DNA of 64,000 nt, from NCBI RefSeq assembly GCF_028737315.1, contig NZ_JAQZAO010000003.1, positions 186,001-250,000 of the forward strand, given 5' to 3'. How positions within the stretch are numbered: position 1 is the stretch's first letter; each line of letters begins with the position of its first letter. This DNA comes from Actinomycetospora lemnae (GTDB taxonomy: Bacteria; Actinomycetota; Actinomycetes; Mycobacteriales; Pseudonocardiaceae). The translations under genes were made by a program, and so were the position numbers. Shown here in pieces: positions 42,651 through 51,584 of this stretch. A model generated the notes under the pieces. The model was not told the origin of the DNA. It saw only the letters and a program-made list of their open reading frames with translations, and did no database searches.

Positions 42651-44069
42651 ATGACCACCTACAACGAGCAGCCGGCCAGGTCTGCTCTCCCGCCGGACGT
42701 GCCCGGCCCGCACTCGAAGCGGCTGGGCATCATCGCCGTCGTCGCCACCTTCGGCGGGCTCCTGTTCGGCTACGACACCGGCGTCATCAACGGCGCCCTC
42801 GAGCCGATGACCGCCGACCTCGGCCTGACCGCTCTCACCGAGGGCATCGTCGTCAGCATCCTGATCTTCGGCGCGGCCATCGGGGCGCTCGTGGGCGGTG
42901 CGTTGTCCGACCGGTTCGGCCGCCGCCACAACATCCTGCTGCTGGCGATCCTCTTCGCCCTCGCCACCATCGGCTGCGTCCTCTCGCCGACCTGGCCGGT
43001 GCTGGCGTTCTTCCGCTTCGTCCTCGGCCTGGCGGTCGGTGGCGCGTCCGCGACGGTGCCCGTCTACCTGGCCGAGGTGGCCCCGGCTGAGCGTCGCGGG
43101 AGCATCGTCACCCGCAACGAGGTCATGATCGTCAGCGGCCAGTTCGCCGCCTTCGTCATCAACGCGATCATCTTCAACATCTGGGGCGAGAACCCCGGTG
43201 TCTGGCGCGTCATGCTGGTCGTCGCCGTGCTGCCGGCGATCGCGCTGTTCGTCGGGATGCTGCGCATGCCCGAGAGCCCCCGCTGGCTGGTGTCGCAGGG
43301 CCGGGACGACGAGGCCCTCGCCGTCCTCCAGCAGGTGCGCACCCCGGAGCGAGCCCGCGCCGAGATGGCCGAGGTGCACGAGCTCGCCGAGGAGGAGCGG
43401 GCCGCGAAGACCGCCGGGGCGAGCGATCTGGGCGTGCGCTGGATCCGCCGGCTGATCCTGCTCGGCGCCGGCCTGGGCATGTTCCAGCAGTTCACCGGCA
43501 TCAACTCGATCATGTACTACGGCACCCAGCTGCTCGGCGACGCCGGCTTCTCCGACAGCGCCGCGATCATCGCCAACACCGCGAACGGCCTGTTCAGCGT
43601 CCTCGGCATCACGGTCGGTCTGCTCGTCATGAACAGGATCAACCGTCGGACGCTGCTGCTCGGCGGCTTCGCGCTGACGACGTTCTTCCACCTGCTGGTC
43701 GGTCTGTCCGCGACGCTGCTGCCCGACGGCACCGCCAAGGCCTGGTTCATCCTGGTGTTCGTCGTGCTGTTCGTCTTCTTCATGCAGGGCACGATCGGCC
43801 CGCTGGTGTGGCTGCTGCTGGCCGAGATCTTCCCGCTCAAGATCCGCAGCCTCGCCATCGGCATCAGCGTGCTCGTGCTCTGGCTGTCGAACGCCGTCGT
43901 CTCGCTCGGCTTCCCCGTGGTCGTCGAGAACCTCGGCATCGCGCCGACGTTCTTCATCTTCGTCGCCCTCGGCGTGCTGGCCCTGATCTTCGTGTACCGC
44001 TCGGTGCCGGAGACCCGGGGGCGCTCTCTGGAGGACCTCGAGGAGCAGTTCCGCCGCCAGTACGCCTGA
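42651..44069 (+). CDS. iolT: Sugar porter MFS transporter, probable myo-inositol uptake
   Basis: The 472-residue protein has 12 transmembrane helices and all sugar-porter signatures: FGYDTGVINGAL, DRFGRR between helices 2 and 3, PESPRWL before the central loop, QQFTGINSIMYYG in helix 7 and PETRGRSLEDLEE at the end. Position behind the iol operon and under the same operator points to proton-coupled myo-inositol import. ATG 42651 has GGGGAG upstream. A long structured leader precedes it. Confidence 0.9.
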   Translation: MTTYNEQPARSALPPDVPGPHSKRLGIIAVVATFGGLLFGYDTGVINGALEPMTADLGLTALTEGIVVSILIFGAAIGALVGGALSDRFGRRHNILLLAILFALATIGCVLSPTWPVLAFFRFVLGLAVGGASATVPVYLAEVAPAERRGSIVTRNEVMIVSGQFAAFVINAIIFNIWGENPGVWRVMLVVAVLPAIALFVGMLRMPESPRWLVSQGRDDEALAVLQQVRTPERARAEMAEVHELAEEERAAKTAGASDLGVRWIRRLILLGAGLGMFQQFTGINSIMYYGTQLLGDAGFSDSAAIIANTANGLFSVLGITVGLLVMNRINRRTLLLGGFALTTFFHLLVGLSATLLPDGTAKAWFILVFVVLFVFFMQGTIGPLVWLLLAEIFPLKIRSLAIGISVLVLWLSNAVVSLGFPVVVENLGIAPTFFIFVALGVLALIFVYRSVPETRGRSLEDLEEQFRRQYA

Positions 44070-44099
44070 CCCGCCCCGCTCTCCCCGGAAGGACCCACC

Positions 44100-44459
44100 A
44101 TGACCGTGCTCGTCGCCGTCCCCGAGGGACGGGAAGGCCCCCAGGCCCTCCACGCGGGCGCCGGCGAGGCCCGGCTGCTCGACACCGACCTCGTCGTCCT
44201 CAACCTGACCCTGCACACCATCGACGTCTCGGGCCTGCCCGAGGACATGAAGGTCACACTCCTGGAGCGCCACGGGCCGGAGGACCGCGACCCCGCGGAG
44301 GCCGTCCTCGACGAGATCGACCAGCGACCCGACGTCCAGCGCCTCGTCATCGGGATGAAGCGCCGGTCGCCGGTGAGCAAGGCGCTGCTCGGCAGCGTCG
44401 CCCAGCGATTGCTGCTGGAGAGCCCGGTGCCGGTCCTGGCCGTCAAGGCCGAGGACTGA
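44100..44459 (+). CDS. Universal stress protein-like domain protein
   Basis: The 119-residue protein has a shortened Usp fold: start TVLVAVPEGREGPQALHAG and end LVIGMKRRSPVSKALLGSVAQRLLLESPVPVLAVK, which matches the GxxxxSxVxxxLLGSVAxxxL nucleotide-binding end of Usp proteins. It follows iolT by 30 bp with GGAAGGA before the ATG, so it is likely co-transcribed with the transporter. A role in tuning uptake is possible but not shown. Confidence 0.82.
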   Translation: MTVLVAVPEGREGPQALHAGAGEARLLDTDLVVLNLTLHTIDVSGLPEDMKVTLLERHGPEDRDPAEAVLDEIDQRPDVQRLVIGMKRRSPVSKALLGSVAQRLLLESPVPVLAVKAED

Positions 44460-44466
44460 CACCCCT

Positions 44467-44510
44467 CACACGGTGCGCGGGCCGCCCTCGGCGGTCCGCG
44501 CACCGGTGTG
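44467..44510 (+). terminator. Large hairpin ending the iolT-usp unit
   Basis: CACAC, GGTGCGCGG and inner CCGCC pair with GGCGG, CCGCGCACC and GTGTG (44467-44510) with only single-base interruptions. It begins 8 nt after the usp stop. Confidence 0.7.
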
Positions 44511-44526
44511 CCGGGGCAGGTGCGGC

Positions 44527-44934
44527 TCAGGTGGCCGCGGGGTGCCAGCGACGCAGCGCCTCGTAGACGAGCGCGCCGCCCGCGACGACGGGGAGGTCGA
44601 CGATCCCGACGACGAGCAGCGCGGCGCCGCCGAGGTAGACGGGCGCGCGGTGCGGGAGCACCCGCTGCACGACGTGGGCGGCGTCGGCCGCGACCGACAC
44701 CACCGTGTCGGTGACGTCGCGCGTGGCGGGCGCGGCGTCGCGGCGGGCGACGGCGGTCGAGGCGGCCGGCGAGTTCGAGGTCCTCGCCCCGGCGCTCGTC
44801 GAGAGTCGTTCGGACGGCCCGGTGGCGGGCACGACCGCCGGGGAGCCGGGCTCGTCGACGGGGGTGTCCGGGGCGGTGAGCGCCGTCGCGACCGGGTCCT
44901 CGCGCTTGTTCTTCGTCTTCGGGTCCTTGGCCAT
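44527..44934 (-). CDS. Hypothetical protein with C-terminal membrane segment
   Basis: The 135-residue protein has a charged, disordered first half (MAKDPKTKNKREDP, then Ala/Thr/Ser/Pro-rich) and a hydrophobic C-terminal region (PVYLGGAALLVVGIVDLPVVAGGALVYEALRRW) forming one or two membrane helices. No family is recognised. It is convergent with the iolT-usp unit. Confidence 0.6.
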   Translation of the reverse strand: MAKDPKTKNKREDPVATALTAPDTPVDEPGSPAVVPATGPSERLSTSAGARTSNSPAASTAVARRDAAPATRDVTDTVVSVAADAAHVVQRVLPHRAPVYLGGAALLVVGIVDLPVVAGGALVYEALRRWHPAAT

Positions 44935-44984
44935 CTCGCGACGTTACGCCCGGATCTCCTGCTCGCACCCCCCTCGCGGGCAGC

Positions 44985-45656
44985 TCAGGGCGCGGCCGCG
45001 GCCCAGGCGTCGGGGTCGGCCACCGGGTGGCCGTGCATCGCGACGACGAGCGCCGGACGCAGCTCGGCCAGGCGGCGGCGTGACGCCACCGCGGCCGCCG
45101 GGTCGTCGTGCAGGCCGCGCGGCAGGGGCAGCCACCGGGGCGAGCGCGGATCGGTCGACACGTTGACCGGCCCGTCGCCGACGACGAGCACGCGGTCCTC
45201 CGCCCGCCACAGCGCGAGGGTGCCGGGGCTGTGGCCGGGCACGGCGAGCACCTCGAAGCCGCCGACGTGGTCGCCCTCGCGCAGGCGCCGGTCGACCGGG
45301 CGCCGCTCCCGCGCCAACGGGGCGAGGACCAGCCGGCCGAGCGCGCCGGAGTGGGTGTCGAGCCGCCCGCCCTCGAACCGGCCGGCGTCCGCCTCGCCCA
45401 TCGCGAGCGGCGCGCCCGTCTGACGGCACAGCCACGCCGAGGACCCGACGTGGTCACCGTGCGCGTGGGTCACGGCGTGCAGGGCGACGTCGCGGCCCCG
45501 CAGCAGCGCGACGAGGCGGCGCGCCGACCACGGGAACCCCGCGTCGACGACGACGTCGCCCTCGGGGCCCTCGAGCAGCACCGTGTGCAGGAGACCGGCG
45601 GGGACGAGGGCGCCGAGGTGCACGCCGTCGGCGACCTCCCGCAGACGAGGAGCCAT
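44985..45656 (-). CDS. MBL fold metallo-hydrolase
   Basis: The 223-residue protein has the metallo-beta-lactamase zinc motif HAHGDH (THAHGDHVGSS), an upstream VVDAGFPW strand, VLAVPGHSPGTLALW with the third His, VVGDGPVN with the bridging Asp and VVAMHGHP near the end. It is a cytoplasmic hydrolase of unknown substrate, of the glyoxalase-II-like subgroup by motif order. ATG 45656 is chosen because family sequence begins there. Confidence 0.88.
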   Translation of the reverse strand: MAPRLREVADGVHLGALVPAGLLHTVLLEGPEGDVVVDAGFPWSARRLVALLRGRDVALHAVTHAHGDHVGSSAWLCRQTGAPLAMGEADAGRFEGGRLDTHSGALGRLVLAPLARERRPVDRRLREGDHVGGFEVLAVPGHSPGTLALWRAEDRVLVVGDGPVNVSTDPRSPRWLPLPRGLHDDPAAAVASRRRLAELRPALVVAMHGHPVADPDAWAAAAP

Positions 45657-45700
45657 GCGTGCAGCCTGGCAGGCGAGCAGCGGATCAAGCGAGCAGCAGG

Positions 45701-46366
45701 TCAGGCGAGAACGGCCGTGACGAAGCCGTCGCGCTCGGCGGTGCCCGTGACCGTCGCGGGCACGGGGCGGGCGAACCCGGGGCCGTCGGTGACGAGGGTG
45801 TGGAACTCGCCGTTCTCGCCGCACGGGTCGACGCCGTCGGGCAGCTCCGCCAGCAGCTCGGCGTCCCAGGCGCGGCCCACGCATGCCGGGGGCACCCGCG
45901 CCGGGTCGACGCACACGACCACCGCCCGCACCCCGGCCGCGAGCATCTCCCGTGCGAGCGAGGCGGTCGGGCGCCCCCAGAGCGGGAACCGCGCCGCGAG
46001 CCCGGTGCCCTCGAGGGCCTGCTCGCGGAAGGCGCGGATGTCGGCGAGGAAGAGGTCGCCGTAGAGCACCTGCGTCGCCCCGTCCCCGCGCAGCCGGGCC
46101 CACGACGCGCGCGTGCGCTCCTCGTAGACGTCGTCCGGGCACGGCGCGGGCAGCTCGACGGTGGCGAGCGGCAGGCCCAGCGCGGCGGCCTGCGCCCGGA
46201 CCAGCGCGAGCGGGACGTAGCTGGCCGCCACCTCGCTGCCGGCGCCGCCTGCGCGCACCGTGGTGTGCAGCCCCGCGACCTCGACGCCCGGGTCCGCGCG
46301 GGCGGCGGCGAGCGCGAACGCGCCGTCCTTGCCGCCCGACCAGCTCATCCAGGCCCGGTCCGTCAT
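45701..46366 (-). CDS. Dph6-related ATP pyrophosphatase
   Basis: The 221-residue protein has the PP-loop SWSGGKDGAFAL near the N-terminus and GENGEFHTLV near the C-terminus, both typical of the diphthine-ammonia ligase (Dph6) family. Bacteria lack diphthamide, so bacterial members probably activate another carboxylate or carbonyl with ATP. It lies upstream of the MBL gene in the same direction with a 44-bp gap. Confidence 0.85.
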   Translation of the reverse strand: MTDRAWMSWSGGKDGAFALAAARADPGVEVAGLHTTVRAGGAGSEVAASYVPLALVRAQAAALGLPLATVELPAPCPDDVYEERTRASWARLRGDGATQVLYGDLFLADIRAFREQALEGTGLAARFPLWGRPTASLAREMLAAGVRAVVVCVDPARVPPACVGRAWDAELLAELPDGVDPCGENGEFHTLVTDGPGFARPVPATVTGTAERDGFVTAVLA

Positions 46367-46416
46367 CGCCGCGACGGTAGCCCACGGGCACGCCGGCCGC
46401 GCCGGGTCGGACCGGC

Positions 46417-46650
46417 TCAGGTCGGGCTGGCCTCCTCCTCGTCGCCCTCGTGCTCGCGCCCAGACCCTGCTGCCGTTCCCGGCGCCGTGTCCTGTCCCGT
46501 GTCCTGCCCCGTGTCCTGCCCCGTGTCCTGTGCGGCCCTGTCCTTCGCCGCGACGGCGTCGTTGTCGACCGCGTTGCCGGTGGGGTCGACGTCGGTGGCG
46601 TCGAGGGACTCGTCCTGCGCGTCCTGCTGGGCCTGCTCTGGTCGTGACAT
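46417..46650 (-). CDS. Small acidic low-complexity protein
   Basis: The 77-residue protein is rich in Asp, Glu, Gln, Ala and Thr, with three consecutive DTGQ units, and has no hydrophobic core; it is expected to be disordered. Base composition matches the surroundings and the frame starts with ATG at 46650 behind a G-rich stretch. It lies between the Dph6-like and LigD-like genes. Whether it is translated is uncertain. Confidence 0.45.
   Translation of the reverse strand: MSRPEQAQQDAQDESLDATDVDPTGNAVDNDAVAAKDRAAQDTGQDTGQDTGQDTAPGTAAGSGREHEGDEEEASPT
46487..46530. repeat. 12-bp tandem repeat in acidic protein gene
   Basis: Three full copies plus a partial copy of GTGTCCTGCCCC (first copy GTGTCCTGTCCC) give the DTGQ units of the small acidic protein on the opposite strand. 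Confidence 0.85.
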
Positions 46651-46694
46651 GGCCCCCGGCTACCCGCCCGGCCCGGATCGGGTACCGCCGCGGG

Positions 46695-48904
46695 GTGACC
46701 GCAGCACGTCCCGGGCCCGAGCGTCCGATGCTCCCGACCGACGGCACCCCGCCGACCGGGCCCGGGTGGGCGGCCGAACTGACGTGGGACGGGGTCCGCG
46801 TGCTGGTCACGACCGTGCCCGGCGGCGTGCGGCTGACCGACGCCGACGGCCGGGACGTGACCGGCTCCTACCCCGAGATCGCGCACCTCGACACGAGCAC
46901 GGCCTGGTGCTCGACGGCGAGGTCGTCGTGCTCGACGAGCGCGGCCGACCCCGCCCCGACCTGCTCGCCGACCGCGCCGCCCGGACCGCCCCGGACGAGC
47001 GGGCGCGGGACGAGGCGGCGGTCTCGCTCTACCTCGCCGACGTGCTCTGCGTCGACGGTGACGACCTGCGCGACCGCCCGTGGGACGAGCGGCGCGCCCG
47101 CCTCGAGGAGCTCGGGCTCGACGCGTGGCCACGGGTGGCGGTGGCGCCGGCGACGACGGAGGCCGCGCCCGCCGCGGTGCTCGCGCTCGCCCGGGAGCAG
47201 GGGCTCGCCGGGGTCGTCGCCAAGCGCCGCGACACCGGCTACGCGTCCGGGCGCCGGTCGTCGGCGTGGGTGCGGACGCTCGTCACCCCGCCGACCCGGT
47301 CGGGGGACGACCGGCTCGCCACCTACCGCGCGATGCGCGACTTCGCGGCGACGCCCGAGCCCGCCGGGGGCGCCCCGAGCGACGCGACGCCGATCTTCGT
47401 GGTGCAGCGGCACCGCGCCCGGCGGCTGCACTACGACGTCCGCCTCGAGGTCGACGGCGCGCTCGCGAGCTGGGCCGTGCCCCGCGGGCCGACGCTCGAC
47501 CCCGCCGCGCGGCACATGGCCGTCCGCACCGAGGACCACCCCATGGACTACGCCTACTTCGAGGGCGTCATCCCGAAGGGCCAGTACGGCGGTGGTGACG
47601 TCATCGTGTGGGACCGCGGCACGTGGACGCCGGCCCGCACCGACGACCCGGCGGCGGCGCTCGCGGCGGGGGAGCTGCACTTCGACCTCGAGGGCGAGAA
47701 GCTGCGCGGGCGGTTCGTGCTGGTCCGGCGACGGGGGGACGGCTCGTCGAGCTCCTCGAACGGCAAGGAGCAGTGGGTGCTCGTGCACAAGCGCGACGAC
47801 CACGCCGTCGACGGCTGGGACCCGGAGGACCACCCGCACTCGGTGACCAGCGGGCGCACCAACGACGAGGTCGCGGCCGCCCCGACGGCGTTGTGGGTGT
47901 CCGAGGCGCCCGCGGAGCACGCCGAGGTCCCGCTGGCCCCCGACGACCCCGCGCAGCAGGCCGCGGCGTCCGACGACGAGCTGGCCGCGCTCGACGCCCT
48001 CGGCGCGCGGGGGAGCTGGACCGTCGGCGGGCGCGAGCTCGCGCTGACCAACCTGGACAAGGTGCTGGTCCCCGGCGAGGCCGGCCCGCCCGTCACCAAG
48101 CGGGAGCTGATCCGCTACCACGCCCGGATCGCCCCGTACCTGCTGCCGTACCTGGCCGGGCGGCCGGTGAACCTGCACCGCTACCCCGACGGCACGGCCC
48201 GCCCGGGCTTCTGGCAGAAGGAGGTCCCCGACCACGCGCCGGGGTGGCTGCGGCGCTGGCGCAACCCGGAGGCGGCGCCCGACGAGACGCAGCAGTACTT
48301 CGTCGTCGACAGCACCCCGGCGCTGGTGTGGCTGGCGAACTACGGGGCGATCGAGCTGCACCCGTGGACGTCACGCCTGCCCGACGTCCACCAGCCGACC
48401 TGGGCGCTCATCGACATCGACCCCGGGCCGGCCGTGGGGTTCGCCGACGTGCTCGTGCTCGCCCGGCTCTACCGCACCGCCCTCGCGCACGTGGGCGCCG
48501 AGGCGGCGCCCAAGGTGACGGGCAAGCGGGGCGTGCAGATCTGGGTGCCGATCGCCGACGGCTACACCTTCGACGACACCCGCGCGTGGGTCGAGAAGCT
48601 CTCGCGCGCCGTCGGCCGGACCGTCCCGCAGCTCGTGTCGTGGGAGTGGCACACCGACCGGCGCCGCGGGCTCGCGCGGCTGGACTACACGCAGAACGCG
48701 ATCAACAAGACCCTCGTGGCGCCGTTCAGCCCGCGCCCGTCCCCGGACGCGCCGGTCTCGATGCCGATCACCTGGGACGAGCTGGACGACCCGGACCTGA
48801 CACCGGACCGCTGGACGGTCCGGACCGCGCTCGACCGCCTCGCCGACGTCGGGGACCCGCTGCGGCCGCTGCTCGGCCGGGCGCAGACGCTGCCGTCCCT
48901 CTAG
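46695..48904 (+). pseudogene. LigD-like end-joining protein with frameshift and degenerate ligase domain
   Basis: Domain order is ligase-like, 3'-phosphoesterase, polymerase. The first frame (GTG 46695 or ATG 46728) gives MLPTDGTPPTGPGW, AAELTWDGVRVLV and GRDVTGSYPEIAHLD; the rest (GLVLDGEVVVLDERG onward) is in another frame. The switch is near 46899-46902, as if one G was lost from a GGG. In the ligase-like part the nucleophilic Lys of KWDG is Thr (TWDG), EGVVAKR is AGVVAKR and the terminal WxKxK is WVRTL, so adenylation should be dead. The phosphoesterase (FVVQRHRARRLHYDVRLE) and polymerase domain (LIDIDPGPAVGF with Asp-x-Asp) look intact. No ku gene is in the window. Confidence 0.82.
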
Positions 48905-49347
48905 ACCCGGCGCCGCTGCCGCAGCACCAGCACCGTGGTGACGAGCAGGACGAGCGTGCCGATCGACTCCACGACGAGCGTGGTCGGCGCCAGGTCGTAG
49001 TCGAGGCTGGAGCGGATGCCGAAGAGCCCGACGGTGAGGGCGAGCACCAGGGCCGCGAGCGTGCCGGCGAGGAACAGCAGGCCCAGCACGACGGAGATCG
49101 CGAGCAGCTCCCCGCGCGTGACGACCACGGCGACCGCGAGGACCAGCGCGCCGATCGCGTTGAGGATGAACAGGTTCCCGAGCACCCCACCGGTGCCGTT
49201 GAACACCAGCCAGAGGTGGATGCCGCCCATCGCCAGCAGGGCGATCGCGGACAGGATCTGCCACGGCTTGGTGGAGCGCCGCCCGCCGTGCGCGATCCGC
49301 ACCGTCGGTGCGCCACTCGGACCGGCCGGCCCTGCCGCGTGCGTCAT
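48901..49347 (-). CDS. Four-helix membrane protein of unknown function
   Basis: The 148-residue protein has four hydrophobic helices (ILSAIALLAMGGIHLWLVF, LFILNAIGALVLAVAVVV, LLAISVVLGLLFLAGTLAALVLAL, TLVVESIGTLVLLVTTVLVL). The layout resembles DUF4383-like small membrane proteins but no signature is certain. ATG 49347 is preferred to a longer start. Its stop shares the CTAG tetranucleotide head-on with the LigD-like gene. Confidence 0.72.
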   Translation of the reverse strand: MTHAAGPAGPSGAPTVRIAHGGRRSTKPWQILSAIALLAMGGIHLWLVFNGTGGVLGNLFILNAIGALVLAVAVVVTRGELLAISVVLGLLFLAGTLAALVLALTVGLFGIRSSLDYDLAPTTLVVESIGTLVLLVTTVLVLRQRRRV

Positions 49348-49425
49348 GTCCTCACCCCGTGTCCCTCGCCCCGACCGCCCGCCTGTGCAGCGCATGGTCC
49401 TCCGGTGCGGGGCGCGGGTCGAGGG

Positions 49426-49875
49426 TCATCTCCCGTCGCGCCGGGAGCTCGCGAAGAGCCAGCCGCCGAGGGGGATGAGCAGGAAGAACACCCAGGCGTT
49501 CGGGATCGGGACGGTGAGGAACAGGACCAGCGCGAGGATCGGCAGCGCGCCGCTGATCGCCGGCCCGTACCGCGCGAGCGCGCCGGGCTCACGGCGGGTG
49601 GCCGGGGCGCGGTCCGGCGCCGGAGCGGCGGCCGGCGCGGGCGCCGCCGGGCGGGCACCGAACGGCGGGCGCGGGTCGGGGAGGTCGGAGAAGAGCGGCT
49701 CGAGGTCGGCGGCCGTGCGCGCCTCGGCGGCCCGGGCACTGCGCTCGCCGTACTCCTCGACGTCGAGACGCCCGGCCTCGAGGTGGGCGTCGAGCGCCGC
49801 CAGGGCCGCGTCCCGCTCCGCGGTGCCGATGCGCGGTGAGGGCGGGCCGGAGGGAGGCGGCGCCGGCTCGGTCAC
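49426..49875 (-). CDS. DUF1707 (SHOCT-like) domain protein
   Basis: The 149-residue protein has an N-terminal DUF1707 domain (PRIGTAERDAALAALDAHLEAGRLDVEEYGERSARAAEARTAADLEPLFSDLP), a Pro/Ala linker and two C-terminal membrane helices (ISGALPILALVLFLTVPIP and WVFFLLIPLGGWLFA). Such proteins are common small membrane proteins in actinobacteria, function unknown. GTG 49875 starts the protein. Confidence 0.85.
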   Translation of the reverse strand: MTEPAPPPSGPPSPRIGTAERDAALAALDAHLEAGRLDVEEYGERSARAAEARTAADLEPLFSDLPDPRPPFGARPAAPAPAAAPAPDRAPATRREPGALARYGPAISGALPILALVLFLTVPIPNAWVFFLLIPLGGWLFASSRRDGR

Positions 49876-49917
49876 GGCGCCAGCATGCCACCGACCGCCG
49901 CCGCCGTGACCCCCTCG

Positions 49918-50679
49918 TCACACCCCCGAGCCGTGCCGCCCCGCGCCCTCGGTGAAGCGGGTCGCGCCGGCCACGGTGTCGGCCTGCAGCGAGATCTGTC
50001 CGTGCGCGAACTCGCGGCGCAGGGCCTCGTCCTCGTCGAGCCCCTCCTGCTCGAGCAGCGACGCGCGGTCGTGGCGCAGGCAGGTCTGCGGGAAGGCCGC
50101 GAGCGTCCGGGCGAGCTCCAGGCTCGCGTCGAGCGCCCGGCCCGCCGGCACGACGCGGTTCGCGAGGCCGAGGCGCAGCGCCTCGTCGGCGTCGACGGGC
50201 CGGCCGGTGAGCACGAGGTCCATCGCCGCGCTGCGCCCGATCAGCCGGGGCAGGCGCACCGTCCCGCCGTCGATGAGCGGCACGCCCCAGCGCCGGCAGA
50301 ACACCCCGAACACCGCCGTGGTGTCGGCGACGCGCAGGTCGGCCCACAGCGCGAGCTCGAGCCCGCCCGCGACCGCGTGCCCGTGCACCGCCGCGATCAC
50401 CGGCTTCGACAGCTGCAGCCGGGTCGGCCCCATCGGCCCGTCGCCGTCGGGGTCGACGCGGTTGCCGTGACCGGTGCTGACGGCCTGCAGGTCCGCGCCC
50501 GAGCAGAACGACGGGCCCTCGCCGCGCAGGATCGCGACGGCCGCGTCGTCGTCGGCGTCGAAGGCCCGGAAGGCGTCGGCGAGGCGCTCGGCGGTGGCGC
50601 GGTCGACGGCGTTGCGCCGCTCGGGGCGGTCGAGGCTGACGACGGTGACCGCGTCGTGGCGCTCGACCCGCACCGTCAC
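49918..50679 (-). CDS. Enoyl-CoA hydratase/isomerase family protein
   Basis: The 253-residue crotonase-fold protein has the oxyanion-hole segments SFCSGADLQAV and HGHAVAGGLELALWADLRVA, and GVPLIDGGTVRLPRLIG where a catalytic Glu is often replaced by Asp. It acts on acyl-CoA thioesters. GTG 50679 overlaps the stop of the MOSC gene (GTGA), so the two genes form an operon with no obvious metabolic link. Confidence 0.9.
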   Translation of the reverse strand: MTVRVERHDAVTVVSLDRPERRNAVDRATAERLADAFRAFDADDDAAVAILRGEGPSFCSGADLQAVSTGHGNRVDPDGDGPMGPTRLQLSKPVIAAVHGHAVAGGLELALWADLRVADTTAVFGVFCRRWGVPLIDGGTVRLPRLIGRSAAMDLVLTGRPVDADEALRLGLANRVVPAGRALDASLELARTLAAFPQTCLRHDRASLLEQEGLDEDEALRREFAHGQISLQADTVAGATRFTEGAGRHGSGV

Positions 50680-51500
50680 GGCGCGTCGCCCAGGGTCACG
50701 GTGTCGCCGACCCGCAGTTCGCCACCCCTTGTGACCTGCGCGTACGCACCGGCACAGGGCAGCACGCCGAAGCCGGGGACCTCGACCCGGTTGGCGCGCA
50801 TCGGCTCGCGGACCGCGTGCGGGGCGCGCGGCAGGTCGCCGTGCTCGAGCGTGGGCACCGAGCAGCGCGGCGTCGGCAACGACACCGTGAGCGTCACCGT
50901 CGACCCGTCGTCCCGCGTCAGGTGCAGCTCGCGCCCCATCCAGGTGTTCTCGACCCAGGGGTCGGTGCCGTCCGGGGTCTCGACGACGATGTTCGGCCGG
51001 TAGCGCAGGGACTCGGCGCCCGTCGCGGCGAGCGTCGCGGTCGTGATGACGTGCACGGGGGAGTGGTCGACGAACGACCCGCCCGTGGTGCCCTGGGCGA
51101 TCTCCAGCGTCGGCGCCGCGACCTCGGCCTCGACGCCCCGGTCCAGCACCTCCTCGGGGTCCGGGCGCTCGACCGAGGCCGCCGCGGGCCGGTCCGTCGC
51201 CACCCGCACGCGACGGCCGAGCTCGCCGGCGAGCGCGTCGACGACCCACGGGTCGAGGGCGTCACGGGTCCAGCCGGCGGGCGAGGTGATCCGTACCCCG
51301 CCGTCGCCGGACGCGGCCGTGTACCGCAGCAGGCCGCGCCACAGCCGGGGGTGCTTGGCCGTCGCCACCATGCCGGTCACGTCGTCGACCAGCGCGAGCG
51401 CGCGGTCGCCCGCGACCCCGCCCGCGTCCACCCGCGAGACCTCCAGGGGCTCGCCGAGCATCGACTTCACCGGGTACCGCCACAGCGCCGTGATCCGCAT
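50676..51500 (-). CDS. MOSC domain-containing protein
   Basis: The 274-residue protein has an N-terminal MOSC_N beta-barrel (MRITALWRYPVKSMLGEPLEVSRVDAGGVAGDRALALVD) and a C-terminal MOSC domain with RYRPNIVVETPDG and PTPRCSVPTLEHG, including the conserved Cys that binds a molybdenum cofactor or transfers sulfur. Members are MOSC-type N-hydroxylated-compound reductases or sulfur carriers. A molybdopterin enzyme lies further downstream at 58711 but is not linked. Confidence 0.9.
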   Translation of the reverse strand: MRITALWRYPVKSMLGEPLEVSRVDAGGVAGDRALALVDDVTGMVATAKHPRLWRGLLRYTAASGDGGVRITSPAGWTRDALDPWVVDALAGELGRRVRVATDRPAAASVERPDPEEVLDRGVEAEVAAPTLEIAQGTTGGSFVDHSPVHVITTATLAATGAESLRYRPNIVVETPDGTDPWVENTWMGRELHLTRDDGSTVTLTVSLPTPRCSVPTLEHGDLPRAPHAVREPMRANRVEVPGFGVLPCAGAYAQVTRGGELRVGDTVTLGDAP

Positions 51501-51584
51501 CCGTCGTCCCTTCCCCGGGTCCGACGTCCGCGACGGTCCCGGTCCGGCGACCGTATCCGGACGCGGGGCGGGACGCGCCCGCCG

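Noticed and set aside
42239..42658. 139-codon minus-strand frame opposite the iolT leader
   Set aside because: No start signal or family similarity, and the strong plus-strand promoter and terminator explain the region better.
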